Shown piece after piece: positions 30,890 to 39,044 of a stretch of 64,000 nt of DNA. Position numbers and translations under genes: made by a program. Position 1 is the first letter of the stretch, and every line of letters starts with the position of its first letter. The notes under the pieces were generated by a model, which saw only the letters and a list, made by a program, of their open reading frames with translations, searched no databases and had not been told where the DNA came from. This DNA is from VRUE01 sp963824215 (lineage in GTDB: Bacteria; Actinomycetota; Thermoleophilia; Solirubrobacterales; 70-9): assembly GCA_963824215.1 (NCBI GenBank), contig CAWGOE010000004.1:1237786-1301785 (forward strand), given 5' to 3'.

Positions 30890-31159
30890 CTAGAGGAAGA
30901 ACGCGATCAGGCCGAAGATGAAGGTGTAGAAGGCGACCGCCTCGGTCAGCGCGAAGCCAAGCCAGCGGATGCTCTGCAGCTCGTCTTTCATCTCGGGCTG
31001 GCGGGCGACCGACTCGATCTCCTTGCCGAAGATGAAGCCGACGCCGATGCCGGCGCCAATCGAGCCGAGCCCAGCGCCGACGCCGAGCGCGATCGCCTTG
31101 CCAGCGTCCGTCACACCTTCGTCGGTGACCTCGGCAATCGGTAGGGACATGAGATCCAT
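30890..31159 (-). CDS. atpE: ATP synthase F0 c subunit
   Basis: An 89-residue two-helix proteolipid that forms the rotor ring. Helix 1 carries the glycine motif GAGLGSIGAGIGVGF, the polar loop is RQPE, and helix 2 has the ion-binding Glu in FALTEAVAFY. The residue after Glu is Ala instead of Ser/Thr, so proton coupling is more likely than sodium. A short N-terminal extension (MDLMSLPIAEVTDEGV) precedes helix 1. Confidence 0.96.
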   Translation of the reverse strand: MDLMSLPIAEVTDEGVTDAGKAIALGVGAGLGSIGAGIGVGFIFGKEIESVARQPEMKDELQSIRWLGFALTEAVAFYTFIFGLIAFFL

Positions 31160-31178
31160 CGGGTTTGACTCCTTTTTT

Positions 31179-32138
31179 CTAGTGACTTGCGGCGGTTGCT
31201 CCGCCGATGTAGATCGCGGTGAGGGTCGAGAAGATAAAGGCCTGGAGCGTTGCCACCAGGCCCACCTCGAAGATGAAGAAGACGAAGGCCATCGGGAAGG
31301 TGAGCGCGCCGAGCGCGGCGATTCCGAGCAGCACCGCCAGCCCGCCGCCCATGAAGAGCAGCAGCAGGTGGCCGGCGAGGATGTTGGCGAAAAGACGCAC
31401 GGAGAGCGAGATCACCCGCACGAAGTGGGAGATCACCTCGATCAGGAAGATCGCCGCCTTGCCGATCGGGTTCATCTCCTCCAGCCCGGGGGGCAGCCAT
31501 CCGGCGAAGTAGGGAATGAAGCCCTTGGCCCGGATCCCTTCGACGTGGTAGGAGACCCAGACGACGAGCGTCAGGACCAGCGGAATCGAGATGTTCGCGG
31601 TCGCCGCGTAGAGGGCAAAGGCAGGAACTTCGATGCCGAAGATATTGACCGGGTGCTCGGTGTTGGTCGGCAGCGGCAGGAAGCCGATCATGTTCGAGAA
31701 CCAGATGAAGAAGAAGAGCGCAGCGAGGAAGGGGAACCAGCGCGCCGCAAGCTTGGCGTCCATGTTGCCGCCGGTGATGTTGTTCTTGGTCAGGTCGTAG
31801 GCGACCTCGATCGCAGTCTGGACCCGGTTCGGCTTCTCGGCCATGCGGCGTGAGATCCAGACCATCGTGAAGATCGTCAGCCCGCTGGCGAGGGCGAGGT
31901 AGACGACCGCCTTGTTGATGCTGAGGTCGACGCCGCCGAGGTTGATGTTGACCCAGGTCTCGAGCTTGAACTCGTTCTGGGGCTGGAACGCTTCGTTTTT
32001 CCCGTCGCTGCCGAAGATCAGCAGCATCAGGATCGTGATCGCGAAGTAGATGCCAAACCCGATCAGGACCTTGGCCTTGGTGCTCAGCCCGGAGCTGCCC
32101 TTGGGCGGAGTGCCGGCGGTGGTGGCCTCGGCGCTCAT
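31179..32138 (-). CDS. atpB: ATP synthase F0 a subunit
   Basis: The stator channel protein, 319 residues, with about six membrane helices. The conserved Arg helix reads RVISLSVRLFANILAGHLLL, and the final helix includes FEVGLVATLQAFIFSTLTAIYIG. The N-terminus has an extra cytoplasmic stretch before helix 1. Its start overlaps the atpI stop by four bases. Confidence 0.96.
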   Translation of the reverse strand: MSAEATTAGTPPKGSSGLSTKAKVLIGFGIYFAITILMLLIFGSDGKNEAFQPQNEFKLETWVNINLGGVDLSINKAVVYLALASGLTIFTMVWISRRMAEKPNRVQTAIEVAYDLTKNNITGGNMDAKLAARWFPFLAALFFFIWFSNMIGFLPLPTNTEHPVNIFGIEVPAFALYAATANISIPLVLTLVVWVSYHVEGIRAKGFIPYFAGWLPPGLEEMNPIGKAAIFLIEVISHFVRVISLSVRLFANILAGHLLLLFMGGGLAVLLGIAALGALTFPMAFVFFIFEVGLVATLQAFIFSTLTAIYIGGATAASH

Positions 32139-32509
32139 CGCGCCCCCTGCTCCTGCGGCTGGAAGAGCTGGGCGATCCCGGCGGCCGCGAAGGAGACGGT
32201 GAAGAGGACAGCGAGCAGCACGGCGGCGGCCAAGCCGGTCTCGTGCGAGACCAGGCCGGCTAGGAGAGCCGCCGTAATCATCAGCCAGACGCGGCCGAGG
32301 GTGGTCGCGGCCAGCGCCCCCATCGCCTTCTGGCGATTACCCGTGACGAGCTCGTTGGCGATGCGACGGCCGGCAAGCACCTGGATGCCACGCTGGGCAA
32401 GCCAGGCGCCAGCGGCGATGGCATATCCGAGCAGGGGCAGTCCGCCGAGAGCGAAGACGGCCAAGGCGGCGGCTAGCACCACGAGATCGACATGCTTGGG
32501 AGGGGACAT
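32135..32509 (-). CDS. atpI: ATP synthase subunit I (AtpI-like)
   Basis: A 124-residue, four-helix membrane protein placed first in the atp operon. Helices fall at about residues 9-27, 26-44, 74-92 and 96-114. AtpI helps assemble the c-ring in other bacteria. Sequence similarity within this family is low, so the call depends on position, size and topology. The only Shine-Dalgarno-like sequence (AGCGGA) lies in the stem of a leader hairpin. Confidence 0.8.
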   Translation of the reverse strand: MSPPKHVDLVVLAAALAVFALGGLPLLGYAIAAGAWLAQRGIQVLAGRRIANELVTGNRQKAMGALAATTLGRVWLMITAALLAGLVSHETGLAAAVLLAVLFTVSFAAAGIAQLFQPQEQGAR

Positions 32510-32512
32510 AAG

Positions 32513-32550
32513 TCCGCTTTGGGCCCCCTTATCGGGAGGGGGCTAGCGGA
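32513..32550 (-). promoter_or_regulatory. Leader hairpin immediately upstream of atpI
   Basis: Two stacked perfect stems, TCCGCT/AGCGGA (6 bp) and GCCCCCT/AGGGGGC (7 bp), start four bases upstream of the atpI start codon. On the transcript this could sequester the ribosome binding region of the whole atp operon's first gene. No aptamer family is recognised. Confidence 0.4.
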
Positions 32551-32644
32551 TGAGCCACTATATCCCAAAGGTCCGACGATCCGCTTTCTAGAGCCAGTTC
32601 GTGAGGCTTGTCACAACCTCGCACAAAGTGCCGCCGAGGCGTTT

Positions 32645-32757
32645 AGACCCCGGCGGGGCAGCCTTCCACTTAACTTTTTCTGAAGACCGCTTACGGCTGT
32701 CCGCGAACCCCGCCGCAGAAAAAGTACAAGACGTTCCAGGCTACCCCGCCGGGGTCT
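32645..32757. repeat. Tail hairpin, family A copy 3
   Basis: Arms at 32645-32664 and 32738-32757 match at 19 of 20 positions. The core, read on the minus strand, has GGAACGTCTTGTACTTTTTC and GAAAAAGTTAAGTGGAA. The last codons and the TAG stop (32743-32741) of the wecA-like gene are part of one arm, so the other arm is an inverted copy of that gene's 3' end. Confidence 0.87.
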
Positions 32758-33910
32758 TATCGGGGGGCAGGAGAGCTTCGAACTCGCCGGTCTCGGGATC
32801 GATCTTGCTGAAGCGGCGGAGCTTCAGGATCTCCAGCACGTAGACCAAGTAGACGCTGGCCGCGATTGCGGCCAGGCCGAAGGCGGCGATCACCAGGCTC
32901 CAAGCGAGATTGAAGTTGCCGTGATCATCGCTGTAGGGGACGAAGCGCAGAGCGAGGGCGAGGGCGGCCATGACCGTGGTCCAGCCGTAGAGGTAGGCGA
33001 GCGTGCGCCGCTGCGAGAAGCCGATGTTCTCCATCCGGTGGTGGAAGTGCCAGCGGTCGGCTTTGTAGATCGGCCGTCCGTATTTGAGCCGCTTGGCGAC
33101 GACGAAGCCCGTATCGAGGATCGGCACGGTGAGAACGATCAGCGGCAGGAAGAGGGCGATGACCGCATTCGTCTTCAGCGCCCCCTGCACGGCGACCACC
33201 CCGAGCAGGAAGCCGAGCAGGTTCGACCCCGTGTCCCCCATGAAGGTGCTCGCCGGCGGGAAGCCGTGGCGGAGGAAGCCGAGCGAGGCGCCTGCGGTGA
33301 GTGCCGCGAGGACGCCGGCCGCGGTGCGGTCGAGCGAGAGCGCGATCACGGCCAACGCGATGCCGGAGATCAGGCAGACACCTGCTGCCAACCCGTCGAC
33401 GCCGTCGATCAGATTGATCACGTTGATCATCGCGACGATGCCGATCGTCGTGCCGACGTCGCCGAGGTCGATCGATCCGCCGCCGGGCAGCGACACCAGC
33501 TCAACCGAGCCCGGGTTGAGCTGGCCGAGGAAGGGCACGGTGAAGCTGTCGACCGTGACCCCGGCCGAGACCGGCACGATCACCGCCGCGGTCTGGCCGA
33601 GCAGCTTCGTCGCCGCGTTCAGCTCATAGACGTCGTCGAGCATGCCGACTGCCGTGATCAACGCCGCGCCGGCGATGATCGCCCGCGTCTCGGCATCCCA
33701 GGGCAGGAAGATCAGCGCCGCGGCGAGAACCGCGGCAAAGATCGCCAGCCCGCCCAGTCGCGGGGTCGGCACCGCGTGCAGGGAGCGCTCGTCGTCGGGG
33801 TAGTCGATCGCGCCGATGCGGCGCGCGAGACGGTCGGTGAGCGGCACCAGCAGCAGCGCCAGGATTCCGGCGAGGAGGAAGGCGAGCAGGGCTTCGACGC
33901 CGGCGGACAT
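32741..33910 (-). CDS. Undecaprenyl-phosphate N-acetylaminosugar 1-phosphate transferase (WecA/TagO type)
   Basis: This polytopic membrane enzyme (389 residues, about eleven helices) loads the first sugar-phosphate on the lipid carrier for wall polymers. Conserved motifs are DYPDDERSLHAVPTPRLGG near the N-terminus, the catalytic Asp pair AVGMLDDVYEL, NVINLIDGVDGLAAG, FMGDTGSNLLGFLLG and the cytoplasmic KADRWHFHHRMENIGFSQRR. It lies 9 bases after asnB and is followed by the polysaccharide cluster's tail hairpin. Confidence 0.93.
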   Translation of the reverse strand: MSAGVEALLAFLLAGILALLLVPLTDRLARRIGAIDYPDDERSLHAVPTPRLGGLAIFAAVLAAALIFLPWDAETRAIIAGAALITAVGMLDDVYELNAATKLLGQTAAVIVPVSAGVTVDSFTVPFLGQLNPGSVELVSLPGGGSIDLGDVGTTIGIVAMINVINLIDGVDGLAAGVCLISGIALAVIALSLDRTAAGVLAALTAGASLGFLRHGFPPASTFMGDTGSNLLGFLLGVVAVQGALKTNAVIALFLPLIVLTVPILDTGFVVAKRLKYGRPIYKADRWHFHHRMENIGFSQRRTLAYLYGWTTVMAALALALRFVPYSDDHGNFNLAWSLVIAAFGLAAIAASVYLVYVLEILKLRRFSKIDPETGEFEALLPPDKTPAG

Positions 33911-33919
33911 CGACTCAGG

Positions 33920-35791
33920 CTATGTCCCGCTCGCGTACCGGTCGAACCAGAGGGTGAAAGCAATCAGGCCCCAGAGCTGGCGACTGAGGTCCTCCTGGCC
34001 GGCGCAGTGTCGGTTGAGCAAGCCGGCGACGATGCCGGGGTCGAGCCAGCCCTGCCGCGAGATCGACTCGGCCGAGAGCACTTCGCGGGCGAACGGCTGC
34101 AACGGCCCACGCAGCCAGGCGGCAACCGGGATCGAGAAGCCCTGCTTGGGTCCCTGCAGTACCTCCTTCGGCAGCAGCGGCGCCAGCGCCTGGCGCAGCA
34201 ACCGCTTCTTGGCCAGGCCGCGGACCTTGAGCGGCGTCGCCAGGCCGAGCGCCATCGTCGCAACCTCGTTGTCGAGGAAGGGGACGCGGAGCTCCAGCGA
34301 GTGGGCCATGCTCGAACGGTCGGTCTTGACCAGTAGATCGTCGACCAGGTAGATGCCGAGATCGACGTCCTGCAGGCGGGCAAGGGGCTCGGCGCCCGCG
34401 GTTTCCGCGTAGCGCTCGCGATAGATGTCGACTGGGTCCCAGCCCGGATCACGGCCGCCAAGCAGCGAAGCCTGGAGCTGGCGCGAGAAGATCTCCTTCC
34501 AGGCGTGGTGACGCTCCAGCGGCGGTAGGTGCGCACCGCGGGCGAAGCGCTTGGCTTTGTAATCGAGGCTGACCTTGCCGTCGGAGCTGGGCAGGCGCTC
34601 GATCAGGGGCGCGGCGAGTGCGGCGAGGCGGCCGATCCGCGGCGCGAGCAGGTCAGCGACGTAGGTGTAGTAGCCGCCGAACAGCTCGTCCCCGCCCTCA
34701 CCCGAGAGGGCGACCTTGACCTCACCGGCGGCGAGCTCAGAGACGAGGTAGGTCGGCAGCGCTGAGGAGTCGCCGAAGGGCTCATCGAAGGCCTCGACCA
34801 ACTTGGGGAAGAGCTCGACCGCATCGGGTCGCAAAACGATCTCGTGGTGCTCGGTCCGGTAGCGCTCGGCGACCAGCCGCGCCCGGTCGAGCTCGTCGAA
34901 GCTCGCCTCCTCGAAGCCGACCGAGAAGGTCTTCACCGGCGCCGCCTGCTCGCCAGCGGCGAGAGCGACGATGCCGGCCGAGTCGACTCCGCCGGAGAGC
35001 AGCACGCCAACCGGGACGTCGGCGACGAGGTGGGCGCGAATCGAGCCACGCAGGGTCTCGCGCAGCTCGTCGGCCAGCTCCCCTGCCGGCCGGCGCCTGG
35101 TCTCGCCGGCGGGGACCGGCTCCGGTCGCGCGTAGCGAGTCAGGGTCAGCTTGCCGTCGGACCAAACCGCCAGGGCGCCAACGGGAAGCTTGCGCGCCTC
35201 GGCGAAGATCGTCAGCGGCGCCGGGATCGAGTTGAAGGCGAGGTAGGCCGCGACGGCCTGAGGGTCGATCTGGCGCGAGAACCCTGGCTGCAGAATCAGG
35301 GCCTTGAGCTCGGAGGCAAAGGAGAGCGTGCCCCCCGCCTCGCGGTAGTAGAGCGGCTTGATCCCAAAGCGGTCGCGGGCCAGGAGCAGGCGACGCTCAC
35401 GCGCATCCCAGAGAGCGATCGCGAACATCCCGCGCAGGCGCTCGACGAACCCGTCGCCGTGCTCCTCGTAGAGGTGGACAAGAACCTCGGTGTCAGAGGC
35501 GGTGGCGAAGCGGTGGCCGCGCCGCTCAAGCTCGCCGCGCAGCTCGCGGTAGTTGTAGATCTCGCCGTTCTGGACGACGGTGATGCTGCCGTCCTCGTTG
35601 GAGATCGGCTGATCGCCGTGCTCGAGATCGATGATCGAGAGGCGGCGCATCGCCAAAGCGACGCCGCCATCGTGGAAGACGCCCTCGCTGTCGGGCCCGC
35701 GATGGACGAGGCGCGCATTCATCGCCTTCACCGCCTCGACGTCCGCCACCGCGCCGCGCCCGGCGACCGCCATTCCGCAGATCCCGCACAT
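33920..35791 (-). CDS. asnB: Asparagine synthase (glutamine-hydrolysing)
   Basis: The 623-residue enzyme transfers ammonia from glutamine to aspartate or, in glycan clusters, to sugar carboxylates. The glutaminase domain starts MCGICGMAV (Cys2 nucleophile), with HRGPDSEGVFHDGG and RLSIIDLEHGDQPISNEDGS. The synthetase domain (from about residue 235) has the PPi loop LLSGGVDSAGI and GEGGDELFGGY. It sits between the wecA-like gene and a sugar transferase, so amidation of uronic acids (UDP-glucuronate from ugd) is possible but not shown. Confidence 0.93.
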   Translation of the reverse strand: MCGICGMAVAGRGAVADVEAVKAMNARLVHRGPDSEGVFHDGGVALAMRRLSIIDLEHGDQPISNEDGSITVVQNGEIYNYRELRGELERRGHRFATASDTEVLVHLYEEHGDGFVERLRGMFAIALWDARERRLLLARDRFGIKPLYYREAGGTLSFASELKALILQPGFSRQIDPQAVAAYLAFNSIPAPLTIFAEARKLPVGALAVWSDGKLTLTRYARPEPVPAGETRRRPAGELADELRETLRGSIRAHLVADVPVGVLLSGGVDSAGIVALAAGEQAAPVKTFSVGFEEASFDELDRARLVAERYRTEHHEIVLRPDAVELFPKLVEAFDEPFGDSSALPTYLVSELAAGEVKVALSGEGGDELFGGYYTYVADLLAPRIGRLAALAAPLIERLPSSDGKVSLDYKAKRFARGAHLPPLERHHAWKEIFSRQLQASLLGGRDPGWDPVDIYRERYAETAGAEPLARLQDVDLGIYLVDDLLVKTDRSSMAHSLELRVPFLDNEVATMALGLATPLKVRGLAKKRLLRQALAPLLPKEVLQGPKQGFSIPVAAWLRGPLQPFAREVLSAESISRQGWLDPGIVAGLLNRHCAGQEDLSRQLWGLIAFTLWFDRYASGT

Positions 35792-35810
35792 AGCGGCAGT
35801 CTCTCAGCCG

Positions 35811-35860
35811 GACGTGCCATCATTTAAGCACCCATATAGGCACCTAAGTGATGGCACGTC
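35811..35860. repeat. Tail hairpin, family F (single copy)
   Basis: GACGTGCCATCA at 35811-35822 pairs with TGATGGCACGTC at 35849-35860. The pairing continues imperfectly inward (TTTAAGCACC with AGGCACCTAAG) round a CATAT loop. The sugar transferase stop codon (35861-35859, TGA) begins the right arm. It differs from families A-E and lacks their cores. Confidence 0.7.
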
Positions 35861-36668
35861 AGCCAGGCGCGGCGGGGCCGCGACCGAAGACCTTGACCAC
35901 GGTCGCGAAGAGGACGCTGACGTAGAGGGAGACGGAGCGATCGGCGATGTACTCCATGTCGTGGGCGAGCTTGTCCGCCCAGGACTCCTCCCTGGTCATC
36001 CGCGTCTGGGCGAAGCCGGTCACCCCGGGGCGGACGACGAGGCGCTGCCAGTACTGCGGTATCTCCCGGCAGAGCTCGGTGAAGAAGGCCGGCCTGATCG
36101 GCCGCGGCCCGACCACCGCCATGTCGCCGCGCAGCACATTCCACAGCTGCGGCACCTCATCGAGGTGGATCTTGCGCAGCACCCGGCCGATCCGGGTCAC
36201 CTCGAGCTCAGTCAGCCGCGAGAGCTCCTCCCCCAGGTACGGCCCCAGGCGCGTCTCCGCATCGGGCTTGAGCGTGCGGAACTTGTACATGCGGAAGAGC
36301 TGCCCGCAGCGACCGACGCGAGCGCCGTGGTAGAAAAGCGGCCGTCCGGAGGTGAGCACAATCGCCAGCGCGGTCAGCAACAGCAGTGGCGAGAGCAGCA
36401 GCAGGATCGCGGCAGAAATCAAAATGTCGAGGCCGCGCAGGACCGAATCCACCGGCCGCGACTCGCCGTCCCCGGCAAGCGCGATGAAGTGCTCCAGCTC
36501 GGCCTCGACGTCGGCGGGCAGAGTTGGTGCCGTGTCAGGCAACGTTCGCCCTCTCTGGCCGGCCCTCGCCGCGCCTGGCGGCGTCCTCGACCACTCGACG
36601 TGGCTCTGCCACGCCTTCGGGTCTGCGTCCTTGCCAGGCACGACGATGACTGCGCCAGAACCGGGCAA
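35859..36668 (-). CDS. Bacterial sugar transferase (polyisoprenyl-phosphate glycosylphosphotransferase)
   Basis: A monotopic membrane enzyme that starts lipid-linked oligosaccharides. The catalytic domain (from about residue 72) opens with SVLRGLDILISAAILLLLSPLLLL, followed by RMYKFRTLKPDAE, the RIGRVLRKIHLDEVPQLWNVLRGDMAVVGPRPI signature with the conserved Asp-Glu, and RPGVTGFAQTR. At 269 residues it is the short form without the N-terminal multi-helix region. The first 70 residues are poorly conserved, and the start (TTG at 36668) is uncertain. Confidence 0.87.
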   Translation of the reverse strand: MPGSGAVIVVPGKDADPKAWQSHVEWSRTPPGAARAGQRGRTLPDTAPTLPADVEAELEHFIALAGDGESRPVDSVLRGLDILISAAILLLLSPLLLLTALAIVLTSGRPLFYHGARVGRCGQLFRMYKFRTLKPDAETRLGPYLGEELSRLTELEVTRIGRVLRKIHLDEVPQLWNVLRGDMAVVGPRPIRPAFFTELCREIPQYWQRLVVRPGVTGFAQTRMTREESWADKLAHDMEYIADRSVSLYVSVLFATVVKVFGRGPAAPG

Positions 36669-36694
36669 ACGTCACCCGACACGGCACTAGGGAT

Positions 36695-37759
36695 TCAGCT
36701 CGTGATTTGGCTTGCCGCTGGATGGTCGGCTCCGACGGTACCTAGGATCGTCTCGACGAGGAGACTAGGGTCTCGCCTGGTCGGAGTCGCGCTTGCGGTG
36801 CGTTTCTCGAGCTGGATCGCGCGCGGGTCGGTCAGCGGCCGCAGGCGGCCGGAGCGGATCAGCGCTTCGTCGACCCCGCCGAGACGACCGCCGTAGGTCG
36901 TGTAGACGGGGGTGCCCAGCGCCGCCGCCTCGCGGTTCATCGTGCCCCCGGCGGAGACGACAAGGTCGGCGAGGGCGACAAGGCTCTGCGCCTCGACCGC
37001 GCCGGGCGGCAGGATCAGCGAGGGCAGCGCCAGACTGCCGACCAGCTCGCGCTGCGCCTGCGTGCGCGGCAGGACGACCGCGTGCACTCCTTCGTCGCTG
37101 CCGAGCTGCTGCAGGACCTTCGGGAAGAGCGGGTTGGACTTGCGGTGGTAGAGGGAGACGTCGGGGGGCGGGCGCACGATGACAACGACCCGCGCGGTGT
37201 CGACCGAGAGCCGCGCCAGCGCCTCGGGATCAGGCTCGAAGTCATGCAGGTAGTACTCCTCCTTCAGCCCCGGGTAGGGGAAGTGCTTCGCAGGGGTCAC
37301 CCCGAAGCGGCGCAGCCGCTCAAGCGGCACCGAGTCCGGGAACATCACCCGCCGCGCAAGGCGGCAGCCGATCCGGTGCTGGGTGACCGCGTACTCGTAG
37401 TCGTGCATGTTCGCCTCGGGCACGCCGAGCGCCCGCGCCGCAATCGCCAAATCGTTGGAGCCATGGGCGAGGGCAAGATCGAAGGAGCGGCCGCGGCCGA
37501 AGCGGATCATCCCCATCGTCCGAGCGCCGAGCCGCTGCGCCTTGCGCAGGCGCGAAGCGCCGCCGTGCTTGCCGATCGGCGTGTGCTCCATCCCGTGTAG
37601 GTCGAGCAGGGCCTGGGTCTGGGCGTAGTCGCGCGAGGTGACCTCGACCGCGTGGCCCTGCGCGCGCAGCCGCTCGATGATCGGGCGCAGGACGAGCACA
37701 TGCGCCGGCGCGCTCATGTCCACCCAGATGTTCAAAGGCTCAGACAGCTGCGGCGGCAA
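36695..37759 (-). CDS. DUF354 family glycosyltransferase-like protein
   Basis: A 354-residue GT-B-like protein. The N-terminus LNIWVDMSAPAHVLVLRPIIERLRAQGHAVEVTSRDYAQT and later SAGGTMNREAAALGTPVYTTYGGRLGGVDEALIRSGRL are hallmarks of DUF354, a family found in archaeal and actinobacterial surface-glycan loci. A TTG at 37735 (first residue of LNIWVDMS) just past the glyA stop is an equally good start; the ATG at 37759 overlaps glyA by 20 bases. Function is unproven. Confidence 0.8.
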   Translation of the reverse strand: MPPQLSEPLNIWVDMSAPAHVLVLRPIIERLRAQGHAVEVTSRDYAQTQALLDLHGMEHTPIGKHGGASRLRKAQRLGARTMGMIRFGRGRSFDLALAHGSNDLAIAARALGVPEANMHDYEYAVTQHRIGCRLARRVMFPDSVPLERLRRFGVTPAKHFPYPGLKEEYYLHDFEPDPEALARLSVDTARVVVIVRPPPDVSLYHRKSNPLFPKVLQQLGSDEGVHAVVLPRTQAQRELVGSLALPSLILPPGAVEAQSLVALADLVVSAGGTMNREAAALGTPVYTTYGGRLGGVDEALIRSGRLRPLTDPRAIQLEKRTASATPTRRDPSLLVETILGTVGADHPAASQITS

Positions 37760-39020
37760 GCTCGGGGTAGAGCGGGTAGCGCTCCATCAGCACATTGGTG
37801 CGCTCTGCCAACGCCGCCTTCTCGGCCTCGAAGTCGCCAGAGAGGGCCCTGGCGATCACGGCTGCGATCTCGCTGAAGTCATCTTCCACCAAGCCACGGG
37901 TGGTCAGCGCCGGGGTGCCGATCCGCAGGCCCGAGGGGTTCATCGGCGGCCGCTCGTCGAAGGGGATGGCGTTGCGATTGACCGTGATCCCGACCTCCTC
38001 GAGGCGCGCCTCGGCGGTCTTGCCGTCGAGGCCGCTGGGCGTCAGGTCGACGAGGACGAGGTGGACGTCGGTGCCGCCGGTGAGCACGGGCACGCCGTTC
38101 GCTTCCAGGCCGGCGGCAAACGCCTGCGCGTTGGCGATCGTCTGCTTCTGGCGGATCTTGAACTCGTCGCTGGCGGCGATCCGCAGCGCCACCGCCTTGG
38201 CGGCGATCGTGTGCATCAGCGGTCCGCCCTGCTGGCCGGGGAAGATCGCTTTGTCGATCGCCTTCGCGTGCTCCTCGCGGGCGAGGATCATGCCGCTGCG
38301 CGGCCCACAGAGCGTCTTGTGGATCGTCGTCGTGACGACGTCGGCGTGCGGCACCGGGTTGGGGTGCTGGTCGGCGGCGACGAGGCCAGCGAAGTGCGCC
38401 ATGTCGACCATCAGCTTGGCGCCGACCGAGTCGGCGATCGCGCGGAAGGCGGCGAAGTCGAGCTGGCGTGGGTAAGCGGACCAGCCGGCGACGATCAACT
38501 TCGGCCGGTGCTCGCGCGCGAGCCGCTCGACCTCCTCCATGTCGACGTAGAGATCCTCGCGCCGCACGTGGTAGGCGACGATCTCGTAGAGCTTGCCAGA
38601 AACGTTGAGCTTCATTCCGTGGGTGAGATGGCCGCCGTGGTCGAGTGCCAAGCCCATGATCGTGTCGCCGGGCTCGATCAGCGCCATATAGGCGGCGTTG
38701 TTGGCCTGCGCGCCGGCGTGCGGCTGGACGTTGGCGTGCTCGGCGCCGAACAGCTCCTTGGCCCGGTCGATCGCGAGCTGCTCGGCGACATCGACCTCCT
38801 CGCAGCCGCCGTAATAGCGCCTGCCGGGATAGCCCTCGGCGTACTTGTTGGTCAGCACTGAGCCGACCGCTTCCAGCACGGCCTGCGGCACGAAGTTCTC
38901 CGAGGCGATCATCTCCAGCGTCCCTTGCTGGCGCCGCAGCTCGGCGTCCAGAACCGCGGCGATCTGGGGATCGACCTCGCTCAAAGGTGCCGCTTGCAGG
39001 TTTTCGGGTAGCTCGCTCAC
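37740..39020 (-). CDS. glyA: Serine hydroxymethyltransferase
   Basis: GlyA interconverts serine and glycine and feeds one-carbon units to folate, with PLP as cofactor. GTG at 39020 gives 426 residues. Motifs are TLEMIASENFVPQAV near the N-terminus, GRRYYGGCEEVDVAEQLAIDRAKELFGA, and the PLP lysine in DVVTTTIHKTLCGPRSGMIL (about residue 230). An upstream in-frame extension is not protein-like. It is divergent from the lysyl-oxidase-like gene. Confidence 0.95.
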   Translation of the reverse strand: MSELPENLQAAPLSEVDPQIAAVLDAELRRQQGTLEMIASENFVPQAVLEAVGSVLTNKYAEGYPGRRYYGGCEEVDVAEQLAIDRAKELFGAEHANVQPHAGAQANNAAYMALIEPGDTIMGLALDHGGHLTHGMKLNVSGKLYEIVAYHVRREDLYVDMEEVERLAREHRPKLIVAGWSAYPRQLDFAAFRAIADSVGAKLMVDMAHFAGLVAADQHPNPVPHADVVTTTIHKTLCGPRSGMILAREEHAKAIDKAIFPGQQGGPLMHTIAAKAVALRIAASDEFKIRQKQTIANAQAFAAGLEANGVPVLTGGTDVHLVLVDLTPSGLDGKTAEARLEEVGITVNRNAIPFDERPPMNPSGLRIGTPALTTRGLVEDDFSEIAAVIARALSGDFEAEKAALAERTNVLMERYPLYPELAAAAV

Positions 39021-39044
39021 CGTGTTGCGACGATACCAACGCTC

